Part shown: in pieces, positions 26,511-35,563 of the stretch
How positions within the stretch are numbered: position 1 is the stretch's first letter
Layout of the letters: every line of letters begins with the position of its first letter
Source: Candidatus Competibacteraceae bacterium
GTDB lineage: Bacteria; Pseudomonadota; Gammaproteobacteria; Competibacterales; Competibacteraceae
DNA length: 42,183 bases
Direction: 5' to 3'
Assembly (NCBI GenBank): GCA_003989075.1
Contig: RXIX01000016.1
Coordinates: 1 to 42,183 of the forward strand
Program-made: the position numbers and the translations under genes
Notes under the pieces: model-generated
Database searches by the model: none
What the model saw: the letters and a program-made list of their open reading frames with translations, nothing else
What the model was told of the DNA's origin: nothing

Positions 26511-26817
26511 ACTGATCGCCGTACTGGTAGCACTGCTCGTGATCGCGGGCGCGGCCTTTGTGCTGATTGGCGCGCTCGGCCTGGTGCGCCTGGCGGATTT
26601 CTTCAGCCGGCTGCATGCGCCGACCAAGGCCACTACGCTGGGCGTAGGCTGTCTGCTGCTGGCCTCGCTGCTGCATTTCAGCAGCCGCGCGCAGGGCCTG
26701 AGTCTGCATGAGCTGCTGATCATGGCGTTCCTGTTCCTGACCGCGCCGATCAGTGCCCAACTGCTCGCCCGTACCCGCCTGCCGGCAGCGCGCAAGAACG
26801 ATCCGAACCCGCACTAG
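26500..26817 (+). CDS. mrpG: Mrp-type antiporter subunit G
   Basis: This 105-aa protein has three membrane helices and the MrpG motif LGLVRLADFFSRLHAPTKATTLG (about residues 25-47). The start at 26500 has GGAG seven bases upstream and overlaps the mrpF end. It is the last gene of the D-E-F-G run. The next gene, malonyl-CoA decarboxylase, is 109 bp away with a possible promoter of its own. Confidence 0.93.
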   Translation: MLTELIAVLVALLVIAGAAFVLIGALGLVRLADFFSRLHAPTKATTLGVGCLLLASLLHFSSRAQGLSLHELLIMAFLFLTAPISAQLLARTRLPAARKNDPNPH

Positions 26818-26844
26818 GGCCTGCCCGGCGCTCACGCTGCGGCT

Positions 26845-26850
26845 TATACT
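26845..26850 (+). promoter_or_regulatory. Possible -10 element (TATACT) for malonyl-CoA decarboxylase
   Basis: TATACT in GCGGCTTATACTGC lies 77 bases before ATG 26927 in the gap after mrpG. No clear -35 is seen at the usual spacing. It resembles the box before the downstream lipase gene. Confidence 0.35.
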
Positions 26851-26926
26851 GCGGAGACAAACCGGATGATACACAGGGCTTTTATCCGCCGTGTTCGCGC
26901 CTTCTTTCCAGACAGGTACGCCAGCC

Positions 26927-28381
26927 ATGACCGAAACCTCCTCTGCCGATAATGCAACCACCCGCGCCAGCCTGCTCGACCGCACCATGACCAACCTGCG
27001 CGAAGTCTGGCGCGATATGGCCGATTGGCGCGGTGGTTTTGCAAACTCCCCCGCGCCCAGCCTGCCGGATAAGGATATCGAGGCGCTCAAGACCCAGATG
27101 CGCGATTGCCTGGATGCGCGCGGTGGCGAAGTCTCGGCCCGCGCCCGCGCGGCCAATCTCGGCCGCATCTACCTGTCGCTGAATGCCCAGGGTCGCAAGC
27201 GCTTCCTGCAGATTCTGGCTACCGAGTTCGACATCGACCGCAAGGCGGTGGACAAGGCCGTAGCCGCGTTGCAACAGGCCGGCGATAAGGGCAAGGATCG
27301 CGCCAAGGCCGAGCGGGCTCTGCACAAGGCGCTGCAACCGCCGCGCCTGCGCCTGCTGACCCAGCTCAACGCCCTGCCCGAGGGCTTCCACTTCCTGGTC
27401 GATCTGCGCACCGAACTGCTCAGTTGGAGCAAGGACGACCCGGTGCTAGCGGCCTTGGAGCGGGATCTACTGTCGCTGCTGGCATCGTGGTTCGATGTCG
27501 GCTTCCTGGAATTGCGGCGCATCACCTGGGAATCGCCAGCGGCGCTGCTGGAAAAAGTGATCGCCTACGAGGCCGTGCACCCGATCAGAAGCTGGGACGA
27601 TCTGAAAAACCGCCTCAGTTCCGACCGGCGCTGCTTTACCTTCTTTCACCCGCGCATGCCCAACGAGCCGCTGATCATCGTTCAGGTGGCGCTGGTGCAC
27701 GGCATCGCCGACAACGTGCAAACCCTGCTTGATGAAACGGCGCCCGTAGTCGATCCGCAGGAGGCCGATACCGCAATTTTCTATTCGATTTCCAACGCCC
27801 ACGAAGGCCTGAGTGGCATCAGTTTTGGCAATTTCCTGATCAAGCGGGTGGTGGACGAGCTGGCGGGTGAATTCAAGAATCTCAAGACTTTCGCCACCCT
27901 GTCGCCGATTCCTGGTTTCCGCGGCTGGCTGGATCGCAAACTGAGCGAACCCGGTCAGGATGCCGAAGCCACGCTGCTCAACGCCGCCGAGCGCAAGGCC
28001 ATCGCCATGGCTGCGGGCACCGGCAAGGAACCGGCCTCCCTGCAGACCCTGCTGCATAACACCGCCTGGACCCAAAAGCCGGAGCTGGCCAAGGCGCTGA
28101 AACAACCACTGCTGCGCCTGTGCGCCCAGTATCTGGTCAACGAAAAACGTGACAGCGGCGCGGCGCTGGATCGGGTAGCGCGCTTCCACCTGTCCAACGG
28201 CGCGCGCATCGAGCGTCTGAACTGGCTGGCCGATACCTCGGAACGCGGCCTGCGCCAGTCGGCCGGGATGATGGTCAACTACCTGTACAAGCTCAACGAC
28301 ATCGAAGCCAACCACGAAGCCTATCGTGGCGAGGGCAAGATCTCGCGCTCGACCGCCGTGCGCACCCTGCTCAAGACCTGA
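26927..28381 (+). CDS. Malonyl-CoA decarboxylase
   Basis: This 484-aa enzyme converts malonyl-CoA to acetyl-CoA and CO2. An N-terminal helical domain (about residues 60-160) is followed by the GNAT-like catalytic domain. Conserved blocks are RCFTFFHPRMPNEPLIIVQVAL, FYSISNAHEGLSGISFGNFL (about 285-304, the catalytic Ser region), FATLSPIPGFRGWL and RFHLSNGARIERLNWLAD, where H421 is the expected catalytic His. ATG 26927 precedes MTETSS. By lowering malonyl-CoA it would favour fatty acid oxidation over synthesis, or handle exogenous malonate. It stands alone here without other malonate genes, next to a lipase, so lipid turnover seems the better reading. Confidence 0.96.
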   Translation: MTETSSADNATTRASLLDRTMTNLREVWRDMADWRGGFANSPAPSLPDKDIEALKTQMRDCLDARGGEVSARARAANLGRIYLSLNAQGRKRFLQILATEFDIDRKAVDKAVAALQQAGDKGKDRAKAERALHKALQPPRLRLLTQLNALPEGFHFLVDLRTELLSWSKDDPVLAALERDLLSLLASWFDVGFLELRRITWESPAALLEKVIAYEAVHPIRSWDDLKNRLSSDRRCFTFFHPRMPNEPLIIVQVALVHGIADNVQTLLDETAPVVDPQEADTAIFYSISNAHEGLSGISFGNFLIKRVVDELAGEFKNLKTFATLSPIPGFRGWLDRKLSEPGQDAEATLLNAAERKAIAMAAGTGKEPASLQTLLHNTAWTQKPELAKALKQPLLRLCAQYLVNEKRDSGAALDRVARFHLSNGARIERLNWLADTSERGLRQSAGMMVNYLYKLNDIEANHEAYRGEGKISRSTAVRTLLKT

Positions 28382-28438
28382 GCATTGCGGCACGCCGGGC
28401 GTAGCCAATCCCGTCAAGGCGCGCCCGGCGGCGCTGGC

Positions 28439-28444
28439 TATACT
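28439..28444 (+). promoter_or_regulatory. Possible -10 element (TATACT) for secreted lipase
   Basis: TATACT in CTGGCTATACTTTC lies 112 bases before ATG 28556. No good -35 stands at 17 bp (AAGGCG). It supports independent transcription of the lipase. Confidence 0.35.
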
Positions 28445-28555
28445 TTCAGTCCAGCGGCTGTACCGTCCCATAATCAAAGCCGCCATTCAGTTGCGTGGCC
28501 GGATTCTGCATTGTGGAAATCCGTGCCAACTCGACTACCACCGCGGAGTGATCCC

Positions 28556-30610
28556 ATGCAACAACAGAAAAACGCCAAGAAAAATCCGTTCCAGCTGGCC
28601 GCGCTCGGTCTCGCGCTCAGCCTAATCGTTGGTGGCACCGCTGACGCAGCCACCCGTGCCGATTTCTACGCCCAATTTAACCCCACCGCTGGCGTTGTGC
28701 CCTTTCCCAACAACCTGCTGTTCAGCGGCTCGACCGATGGCACTCTGAATCTTCCGGTCAGCGATCCGACCAATCTGGCCGATCCACGGGTCGCAATGAA
28801 CGGGCTGGACGGCTTCTCCACCGTCGCGCCGCTCACCGCGCAGTTCTCCGGGACACTGAAGGCGGCGACCGTCACCGCCGGCAGCACAGTACGGGTGTTT
28901 GAGGTGACGCTGATCAATCCCTTCCTTGATCCGACCACCAAGGCTCCGTTCGCCGTGACTGGCGTGACCCGCGAACTGCAGGCCGGCACCGATTACAGCG
29001 TCAACCTGCTGCCGCAGGACCCCAACCAGACCACGCTGAACATTCACCCGCTGCGGCCGCTGGCACCCAAGACCGGCTATCTGGTGACTCTGACCGATGG
29101 TATTCAGGACAGCGGCGGCTACAACGCTCTGCCCTCACCGGTCTATAGCCTGACCAAGCTGACCACCCCGCTGGTCGATGCCAATGGCAAGAGCGTGATT
29201 CCCGGTGTCAGCGATGCGCAGGCCAAGGCGCTGGAACCGCTGCGGCAACTGGTTAATAACCAGGAAAGCGCCGCTGCCAGTCAGGGCGTGACCAGAAGCA
29301 GCATCGTACTGAGCTGGACCTTCATGACCCAGTCGGTCGATGATGCCTTCATGGCGCTGGACAAGACCCTCAAGCCGCTGGGCATGGCGGTCAAGGCGAC
29401 CGGCGCGACCACCACCGCTGTCGGCCTTAACCTGCCTGGCTTTTCCGACATCTATGCCGGTGCGCTGGCAATTCCCTACTATCTGAGCAAGGACAAGCCC
29501 ACCAGCGGCTATTGGATGACTGCCAATGGTGGCGCGGTCACCCGTTACAACCCGCTGCCGGCAGCCACTGCACCGCTGCAAATTCCGGTGCTGATGACCG
29601 TGCCCAACGCCAGGAGCGGCCATAGCAAACCCGCCAATGGCTGGCCGGTGGTGGTGTTCCAGCATGGCATCACCCAAAACCGCACCAACCTGTTCGCGCT
29701 GGCCGACGCGCTATCCTTCGAGGGCTATGCTGCCGTGGCCATCGACCTGCCCCTGCACGGCATCACCGATACCAGCAACCCCTTCTATCTGAAAGGGCTG
29801 GAGCGGACTTTCGATCTGGATCTGGTCAATAACCAGACTGGTCTGCCGCCCGCCGATGGCATCATCGACACCTCTGGAACCTATTTCATCAACCTGCAAA
29901 GCCTGCTGACCACCCGCGACAATCTGCGCGAAGCCGCCCAGGATCTGCGCCAATTGGTCGCCAATCTGCCGCTGGTGGATCTGAACGGCGACGGCAAAGC
30001 CGACCTAGATACCAGCCATATTCACTTCGTAGGACATTCGCTAGGCGGCGTCGCCGACGGCACTTTCCTGGGGATCGAAGACCATGTCGCTGGTGCTACT
30101 CTGGCGATGGCCGGCGGCGGCATCCCCAAAATGCTCGATGGTTCGGCCACCTTTGGGCCACGTATTGCAGCCGGGCTTGCGGCGGCAGGTATCAAGAAAG
30201 GCACACCCGACTACGAAACCTATCTGGCCGCAGCGCAAACCGTGGTCGATTCCGGCGATCCGATCAACTACGCAGCAGCAGCGGCCAGCCTGCATCCGAT
30301 TCACCTGATCGAAGTGGTCGGCAGCGCCACATCACTACCGGATCAGGTCGTGCCCAACTCGGTCGAGAATGCGCCCTTGTCGGGCACCGAGCCGCTGGCC
30401 AGCGCCATGGGTCTGAAGTCAGTCAGCCGCTCGACCTGGGATGACAAGGGCGTGCGCGCCATCGTCCGCTTCACCGAGGGCGACCACAGCTCGATTCTCA
30501 GTCCAGTCGCGTCCGTCGCCGCCACCGCCGAAATGCAGGGGCAGATGATCAGCTTCCTAAACAGCGAAGGCGAGGAACTGGACATCATCTATACCCCGGT
30601 CGTGAAATAA
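28556..30610 (+). CDS. Secreted VolA/Pla-1-like lipase
   Basis: This 684-aa protein has a clear signal peptide: KNAKKNP, then a hydrophobic core (FQLAALGLALSLIVGG) and a probable cut after TADA near residue 31. The mature N-terminal region (FNPTAGVVPFPNNLLFSGSTDGTLN...) matches the bacterial virulence-factor lipase N-terminal domain found with VolA and Pla-1/cef family lipases. An alpha/beta hydrolase domain follows with WPVVVFQHGITQ (oxyanion region) and the nucleophile S495 in GHSLGG. A late VRFTEGDHSSIL probably gives the catalytic His. The start has GGAG seven bases upstream. No lipobox Cys is seen, unlike VolA, so it is probably periplasmic or secreted. It likely releases fatty acids from external lipids. 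Confidence 0.9.
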   Translation: MQQQKNAKKNPFQLAALGLALSLIVGGTADAATRADFYAQFNPTAGVVPFPNNLLFSGSTDGTLNLPVSDPTNLADPRVAMNGLDGFSTVAPLTAQFSGTLKAATVTAGSTVRVFEVTLINPFLDPTTKAPFAVTGVTRELQAGTDYSVNLLPQDPNQTTLNIHPLRPLAPKTGYLVTLTDGIQDSGGYNALPSPVYSLTKLTTPLVDANGKSVIPGVSDAQAKALEPLRQLVNNQESAAASQGVTRSSIVLSWTFMTQSVDDAFMALDKTLKPLGMAVKATGATTTAVGLNLPGFSDIYAGALAIPYYLSKDKPTSGYWMTANGGAVTRYNPLPAATAPLQIPVLMTVPNARSGHSKPANGWPVVVFQHGITQNRTNLFALADALSFEGYAAVAIDLPLHGITDTSNPFYLKGLERTFDLDLVNNQTGLPPADGIIDTSGTYFINLQSLLTTRDNLREAAQDLRQLVANLPLVDLNGDGKADLDTSHIHFVGHSLGGVADGTFLGIEDHVAGATLAMAGGGIPKMLDGSATFGPRIAAGLAAAGIKKGTPDYETYLAAAQTVVDSGDPINYAAAAASLHPIHLIEVVGSATSLPDQVVPNSVENAPLSGTEPLASAMGLKSVSRSTWDDKGVRAIVRFTEGDHSSILSPVASVAATAEMQGQMISFLNSEGEELDIIYTPVVK

Positions 30611-30632
30611 TCCCTGGCACGGATGACCAGCA

Positions 30633-30663
30633 AACCCCGTTCCCACCCGGGAGCGGGGTTTTT
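30633..30663 (+). terminator. Rho-independent terminator after lipase
   Basis: AACCCCGTTCCC pairs with GGGAGCGGGGTT (one G-T wobble) around a four-base loop and runs into TTTTT. It is 23 bases after the lipase stop. Confidence 0.92.
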
Positions 30664-30676
30664 GATTGCATCTCTC

Positions 30677-30705
30677 TTTACCGCATGGCGGCGAGTGGGT
30701 AGATT
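30677..30705 (+). promoter_or_regulatory. Candidate promoter for ettA
   Basis: TTTACC (30677-30682) and TAGATT (30700-30705) are separated by exactly 17 bp and lie about 40 bases before ATG 30744, directly after the lipase terminator. Confidence 0.5.
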
Positions 30706-30743
30706 GGCCGCCCGAACACGTCCACCACCCGACTGCAAAATCG

Positions 30744-32408
30744 ATGGCCCAATACATCTACACCATGAACCGCGTGGGCAAGGTTGTCCCGCCCAAGCGC
30801 GAAATCCTCAAGGATATTTCCCTCTCATTCTTCCCCGGCGCCAAGATTGGCGTACTCGGTCTGAACGGCTCTGGCAAATCCACCCTGCTGCGCATCATGG
30901 CCGGCGTCGACACCGATATTCTCGGCGAGGCCCGTCCACAGCCCGGCATTCATATCGGCTTCCTGTCGCAGGAGCCACAACTCGACCCCAGCAAGGACGT
31001 GCGCGGCAACGTTGAGGAAGCGGTCGCGCCGATCAAGAACGCCCTGACGCGGCTCGACGAAGTCTACGCCGCCTATGCCGATCCTGAGGCCGATTTCGAC
31101 AAACTGGCCGCCGAACAGGCCGACCTCGAAGCCTACCTGCACGCCACCGACGGCCATAATCTCGACCGCACCCTGGATGTCGCCGCCGATGCTCTGCGCC
31201 TGCCGCCCTGGGATGCGGATGTGACCCAGTTGTCCGGTGGTGAAAAGCGCCGCGTCGCCCTGTGCCGCCTGCTGCTATCCAAGCCGGACATGCTGCTGCT
31301 CGACGAGCCAACCAATCACCTCGACGCCGAATCCGTAGCCTGGCTGGAGCGCTTCCTGCAGGATTATCCGGGCACCGTGGTCGCCGTCACCCATGACCGC
31401 TACTTCCTCGATAATGTCGCCGGCTGGATTCTGGAACTGGACCGGGGTCGCGGCATTCCCTGGGAGGGCAACTACTCCTCGTGGCTGGAACAGAAGGAAA
31501 AGCGTCTGGAGATCGAGGAGAAGCAGGAAACCGCGCACACCAAGGCCATGAAGGCGGAACTGGAATGGGTGCGCGCCAATCCCAAGGGTCGCCATGCCAA
31601 GAGCAAGGCGCGTGTCGCCCGCTTCGAGGAACTGGAGTCGCAGGAATTCCAAAAGCGCAACGAAACTCAGGAATTGTATATTCCACCGGGGCCGCGCCTG
31701 GGCGAACTCGTGGTGGAAGCGGCCGGCCTGCGCAAGGGCTTTGGCGATCGGCTGCTGATTGACGGCCTCGACTTCCGCCTGCCCAAGGGCGGCATCGTCG
31801 GCGTCATCGGTCCCAACGGCGCCGGCAAAACCACCCTGTTCCGCATGCTGGTCGGTCAGGAACAGCCGGATGGCGGCACGCTGCGGGTCGGCGATACCGT
31901 CAGGCTGGCCTATGTCGATCAGTCGCGCGATACCCTCGACGGCAGCAAGACCGTCTGGCAGGAAATCTCCGATGGCCTCGACCTGATCACGGTGGGCAGC
32001 TATCAGATCAGTTCACGCGCCTACGTGGGCCGCTTCAACTTCAAGGGACCGGATCAGCAGAAGTTCATCAAGGATCTGTCCGGCGGCGAACGCAACCGTG
32101 TGCATCTGGCCAAGCTGTTGCGCAGTGGCGGCAACGTGCTGCTGCTCGACGAGCCGACCAACGATCTCGACGTGGAAACGCTGCGAGCGCTGGAGGAAGC
32201 CTTGCTGGCTTTCGCCGGCTGCGCGGTGATCATTTCCCATGATCGCTGGTTCCTCGACCGCATCGCTACCCACATCCTCGCCTTCGAGGGTGATTCACAA
32301 GTGGTGTGGTTCGAGGGCAACTATGCCGATTACGAAGTCGACCGCAAGCGCCGGCTGGGTGTGGACGCCGATCAGCCGCACCGCATCAAATATCGCAAAC
32401 TGGCCTGA
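30744..32408 (+). CDS. ettA: ABC-F translation factor EttA
   Basis: This 554-aa soluble protein has two ABC ATPase domains in tandem. Domain 1 has [21 protein letters not shown] and [11 protein letters not shown]; domain 2 has [22 protein letters not shown] and [11 protein letters not shown]. The linker between them ([19 protein letters not shown] and following) is the P-site tRNA interaction motif of ABC-F proteins. Length and the N-terminus [19 protein letters not shown] match EttA, which gates the first steps of elongation according to ADP/ATP ratio by binding the ribosomal E site. There are no membrane segments, so it is not a transporter. It is transcribed alone between a terminator and a small gene. 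Confidence 0.97.
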   Translation: MAQYIYTMNRVGKVVPPKREILKDISLSFFPGAKIGVLGLNGSGKSTLLRIMAGVDTDILGEARPQPGIHIGFLSQEPQLDPSKDVRGNVEEAVAPIKNALTRLDEVYAAYADPEADFDKLAAEQADLEAYLHATDGHNLDRTLDVAADALRLPPWDADVTQLSGGEKRRVALCRLLLSKPDMLLLDEPTNHLDAESVAWLERFLQDYPGTVVAVTHDRYFLDNVAGWILELDRGRGIPWEGNYSSWLEQKEKRLEIEEKQETAHTKAMKAELEWVRANPKGRHAKSKARVARFEELESQEFQKRNETQELYIPPGPRLGELVVEAAGLRKGFGDRLLIDGLDFRLPKGGIVGVIGPNGAGKTTLFRMLVGQEQPDGGTLRVGDTVRLAYVDQSRDTLDGSKTVWQEISDGLDLITVGSYQISSRAYVGRFNFKGPDQQKFIKDLSGGERNRVHLAKLLRSGGNVLLLDEPTNDLDVETLRALEEALLAFAGCAVIISHDRWFLDRIATHILAFEGDSQVVWFEGNYADYEVDRKRRLGVDADQPHRIKYRKLA

Positions 32409-32541
32409 ACCCGCATCGGCGCAGCCGTCGTGTGGTCAAAGCATTTAGCCTTGTCCACACGGCGCATCCGGCAGATACAGAGCCGGGCGACTCTGCCTGC
32501 CCTGCCGCGTGCAGGGCGCCACATGGCGGGAGGTTAACGCG

Positions 32542-32760
32542 ATGCTGAAACCTTTGCTGCCCGAAGGCGAGACCCTGCGCCGGGCGTTTGCGTGGCTGAG
32601 CGAACAGCCGGGGTCCTGCACCCCGCGCCAGGTCGAACAGGCCAGCCTGCGCTTTGACCTGGCGCCCTGCGATGAGGAATTCCTGCTGCGCCAGTTCGTT
32701 CACCACCGCGGCACGGCCAGCGATGCGCCGGCTGTGGATGAAGCCACCTCAGCCCGCTAG
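32542..32760 (+). CDS. Small protein of unknown function (72 aa)
   Basis: ATG 32542 follows GGGAGG at eight bases, a strong ribosome-binding site. The 72-aa product is soluble, with a helical N-terminus (LRRAFAWLSEQPG), a TPRQVEQASLRFDLAP segment and an acidic FLLRQFVHH region. I do not recognise the family. Codon use resembles its neighbours. The last 12 bases overlap the convergent Nudix gene. Confidence 0.65.
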   Translation: MLKPLLPEGETLRRAFAWLSEQPGSCTPRQVEQASLRFDLAPCDEEFLLRQFVHHRGTASDAPAVDEATSAR

Positions 32761-33390
32761 CGGTCCGCGCAGGCGCCGAGCAAAGCCGACCAGCATGGCC
32801 GCTGTCGCGCCCCAGATAAAGCGCTCCTGATAGGGAATCGCGTAATAGCGCCGCTGCTGGCCCTCATAGAGCACGCTGCGATATTCGTGGTTGTTGTGGT
32901 CGAGCAGAAAGGCCAGCGGCACTTCAAACGCCTCGGCAACTTCAAAGGCATCCAGGGTCAATGCAAACGGTGGCTCCACGAACGCCACCACGGGTGTCAC
33001 CAGAAAACCGGTCACGGTCTGATACAGGTCGAGAAAACCGGCAATTTCCGTGATATGGCGGCGCTGCAGGCCGATTTCCTCCTCGGCCTCGCGCAGTGCG
33101 GTATCCACCGGGCTGGCATCCTCAGCCTCGGCGCGGCCACCGGGAAAGCTGATCTGCCCGGCGTGGTGTTCGAGATGCGCAGTACGCTGAGTCAGCAGCA
33201 CGGTGAAGCCCTCGGGGCGCGCCACCAGTGGCACCAGCACCGCCGCCGGTGTCAGCGGCCGCTCCTCGGCCTGCAATCCGGCCACGGCATGATCACCGCT
33301 CAGTTCATCGCCGGTCGCAATCGGGTGCTGCGCATGCAGGCAACGGCGAATCCGCTCACGCAGGTCTGCAAGAGATACTTCAGGCCACAT
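32749..33390 (-). CDS. nudL: Nudix hydrolase, CoA pyrophosphatase type
   Basis: This 213-aa protein has an intact Nudix box: GGRAEAEDASPVDTALREAE then EEIGL (about residues 79-103), with the REAEEE metal-binding glutamates. The upstream LLTQRTAHLEHHAGQISFPGG is the CoA-specific NuCoA (UPF0035) signature found in NudL/PCD1-type enzymes that cleave CoA and its thioesters to phosphopantetheine and 3',5'-ADP. Its start overlaps the tatD end by 11 bp on the same strand, so the two are probably co-transcribed. Activity on acyl-CoA would suit this lipid-rich region, but the gene sits in the housekeeping block. Confidence 0.9.
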   Translation of the reverse strand: MWPEVSLADLRERIRRCLHAQHPIATGDELSGDHAVAGLQAEERPLTPAAVLVPLVARPEGFTVLLTQRTAHLEHHAGQISFPGGRAEAEDASPVDTALREAEEEIGLQRRHITEIAGFLDLYQTVTGFLVTPVVAFVEPPFALTLDAFEVAEAFEVPLAFLLDHNNHEYRSVLYEGQQRRYYAIPYQERFIWGATAAMLVGFARRLRGPLAG

Positions 33391-34168
33391 CCAGCGCTAC
33401 TCCAAACAGCCGGCTGTAATTCGCAGCGGTGACTGCTGCAACCTGTTCCAAGGTTTCGCCACGCAGTTGCGCAACAAAGGCTGCCACCTCGCGCACCCAG
33501 GCCGGCTGATTGGGCTTGCCGCGATACGGCACGGGCGCCAGATAGGGTGCGTCGGTTTCCACCAGCAGCCGCTCGGCGGGCAGGCGCCGCGCCACCTCCT
33601 GAATCTGTCGGGCATTGCGGAAGGTGACGATGCCGGAAAAGGAAATATGGAAATTCAGGTCCAGTGCGCGCTCGGCCATTGCCCAGTCCTCGGTAAAGCA
33701 GTGCAGCACACCTCCGACCTCGGCCGCGCCTTCCTCGGCCAGAATACGCAGGGTATCCTCGCGGGCCTCGCGGGTATGCACGATCAGCGGCTTGCCCAGA
33801 TCACGCGCGGCGGCAATGTGGATGCGGAACCAATCGCGCTGGCCTGCAGCATTGCCGGCGCCATAATGGTAATCCAGCCCGGTCTCACCGATCGCCACCA
33901 CCCGCGCTCCGCGGCCCAGAGTGACCAGTTCGGCCACGGTCGGAGCGCGACTCTCAGTTTCGCCAGGATGCACGCCCACCGACAGCGCCACCTGCGGATA
34001 GGGTTCGGTCAAGCGGGCCAGCGCCGGCCAACCTTCCAGATCGGTAGCCACGCTGAGCAGATGAGTCACACCGGCAGTAGCAGCGCTATCCAGCACAGCG
34101 GCCAGATCACCGCCATAGCGGCCCAGATCAAGGCGGTCCAGATGACAATGCGAATCGACCAACAGCAT
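33380..34168 (-). CDS. tatD: TatD-family metal-dependent hydrolase/DNase
   Basis: This 262-aa amidohydrolase-fold protein has all metal-ligand motifs: DSHCHLD (about 5-11), GETGLDYHY, HTREA, LHCFTED and VETDAPYLAP. TatD-type enzymes are exonucleases linked to DNA repair and turnover. This one (YcfH-like) follows pilZ in the order tmk-holB-pilZ-tatD that is common in gammaproteobacteria. The end overlaps the Nudix gene start. Length is standard. Confidence 0.96.
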   Translation of the reverse strand: MLLVDSHCHLDRLDLGRYGGDLAAVLDSAATAGVTHLLSVATDLEGWPALARLTEPYPQVALSVGVHPGETESRAPTVAELVTLGRGARVVAIGETGLDYHYGAGNAAGQRDWFRIHIAAARDLGKPLIVHTREAREDTLRILAEEGAAEVGGVLHCFTEDWAMAERALDLNFHISFSGIVTFRNARQIQEVARRLPAERLLVETDAPYLAPVPYRGKPNQPAWVREVAAFVAQLRGETLEQVAAVTAANYSRLFGVALDVA

Positions 34169-34181
34169 GCCCAGAGTGTCC

Positions 34182-34526
34182 CTACATGGTATTGGTCAGT
34201 TGATCGCTGCGGTTGTAGCCAGCCAGCAGCGCATCGATCTTCTTGTGCAGGTTGGCGCCTTCGACTCCGGAAAACTGAATGCCCACACCCATCTGCCGGC
34301 CACCGGGCGTGGTGCGATGATTAATCCACACCACCTTGCCGGTAATGGCAAAGCGCTCCGGGTCTTCCAGCAGCGTCAGCAGCAGGAACACCTCGTCGCC
34401 CAGCTCGAAAGTCTTTTCCGTCGGAATGAAAATGCCGCCCCCCTTGACGAAGGGCATGTAATTGGCGTTCAGCATTGCCTTGTCCTTGATGGCCAGGGAA
34501 ATGACGCCTTGACGTGGAGCCGCCAT
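34182..34526 (-). CDS. pilZ: PilZ-domain type IV pilus assembly protein
   Basis: This 114-aa protein resembles Pseudomonas PilZ along its length: MAAPRQGVISLAIKDKAML, then MPFVKGGGIFIPT, DEVFLLLTLLEDPERF, GVGIQF and the terminal QLTNTM. True PilZ proteins of this short type lack the c-di-GMP-binding RxxxR and D/NxSxxG motifs, which I also do not find, and act through PilB/FimX in pilus biogenesis. ATG 34526 was chosen because homologues begin about 10 residues before GVISL. A longer form from 34553 is possible. It lies between holB and tatD. Confidence 0.94.
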   Translation of the reverse strand: MAAPRQGVISLAIKDKAMLNANYMPFVKGGGIFIPTEKTFELGDEVFLLLTLLEDPERFAITGKVVWINHRTTPGGRQMGVGIQFSGVEGANLHKKIDALLAGYNRSDQLTNTM

Positions 34527-34570
34527 AGTGTGTCGTTCAACCTCCGGGGGCATGGTTCCAGTTGCAGATG

Positions 34571-35563
34571 CTAGGGCAAATCATCATGTGCACCACCGCC
34601 TAGAAAGGCTTCCAGCTGCATCTGGACGTTAACCTGAGTGGTCGCGCATAAGGTTCGCAGGCGCATGGCGGCGTCGAGACGCTCGAACAGAGTTCGCAGC
34701 GCGTATTGCCTGGCCCACTCCTGTAGCACCGGGCGCAGATCGGGGTTATCGAGGCGGGGTGGATCACTTATCATCTTAAGCCGAATCAGATCATGGTGCC
34801 AACCGATCAGCCAGCGCAGGTTCTCGCTCAGGTCGCCCTGCATCCAGTCCTGGGCGACACCCACCGGGTCGGCGCTGCCCGCCAGCATCTGCCGGTATAC
34901 TTCAAACAGCGTGCGCCGCCGCTCCCAACGCGCGCCATCGGCCTGCGCCAGCGCTGCCAGTGGTGCCCCGCCGGTGATCGCCAGCAGCACGACCGGATCA
35001 ATCGCAGCCGGGATCTGCGGCGCCAACCAGTCACAGGCGCTGGCCAACGGCGGTGGCGCAAAGTCGATGCGCTGGCAACGGCTGCGCACGGTCGCCGGCA
35101 AGCGCGCCGGCCGGGCGCTGACCAGCAGAAGCAGGCTGTTACCGGGCGGTTCCTCAAGAGTCTTGAGCAGGCTATTGGCAGCATTGACATTGAGCCGATC
35201 GGCTGGCTCCAGCAGGGCGATCTTGCAGCCACCGTATTGGGCCGTGCAGCCGAGAAAGATGCACAGCTCACGCACGGCATCGATCCTGATCGGCTTGCCG
35301 TCTTCCTCGGGCTGCAGCACCTGCATGTCGGGATGGCTGCCCGCCTGCACCAGCCGGCATCCCCGGCACAGGCCACAGGCCTTGCCCTCGGCATCGACCT
35401 GCGTACACAGCAGCGCCCGGATCAGGCGCCGGGCAAATAGGCCCTTGCCCAGCCCGGCGGGCCCGGCCAGCAGCAGTGCATGCGGCAGGCGGCCAGCGGC
35501 ATGACGCTGCCATAACTGCTGCCATGGGGCCCTATGCCAGGGCAGGCACTCGTCCCTGTCCAT
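34571..35563 (-). CDS. holB: DNA polymerase III delta-prime subunit
   Basis: This 330-aa clamp-loader subunit has an N-terminal AAA+ domain with LLLAGPAGLGKGLFARR, a four-cysteine zinc module (CTQVDAEGKACGLCRGC, about residues 49-65) and LEPADRLNVNAANSLLKTLEEPP, the delta-prime sensor region. The SRC arginine-finger motif appears as VRSRCQRIDF. ATG 35563 overlaps the tmk stop, so the two are coupled. An upstream in-frame start lies inside tmk. It is part of the tmk-holB-pilZ-tatD run. Confidence 0.96.
   Translation of the reverse strand: MDRDECLPWHRAPWQQLWQRHAAGRLPHALLLAGPAGLGKGLFARRLIRALLCTQVDAEGKACGLCRGCRLVQAGSHPDMQVLQPEEDGKPIRIDAVRELCIFLGCTAQYGGCKIALLEPADRLNVNAANSLLKTLEEPPGNSLLLLVSARPARLPATVRSRCQRIDFAPPPLASACDWLAPQIPAAIDPVVLLAITGGAPLAALAQADGARWERRRTLFEVYRQMLAGSADPVGVAQDWMQGDLSENLRWLIGWHHDLIRLKMISDPPRLDNPDLRPVLQEWARQYALRTLFERLDAAMRLRTLCATTQVNVQMQLEAFLGGGAHDDLP

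Noticed and set aside
30744..32408. ABC transporter ATPase
   Set aside because: Tandem ATPase domains on one chain with an ABC-F linker and no permease nearby indicate EttA.
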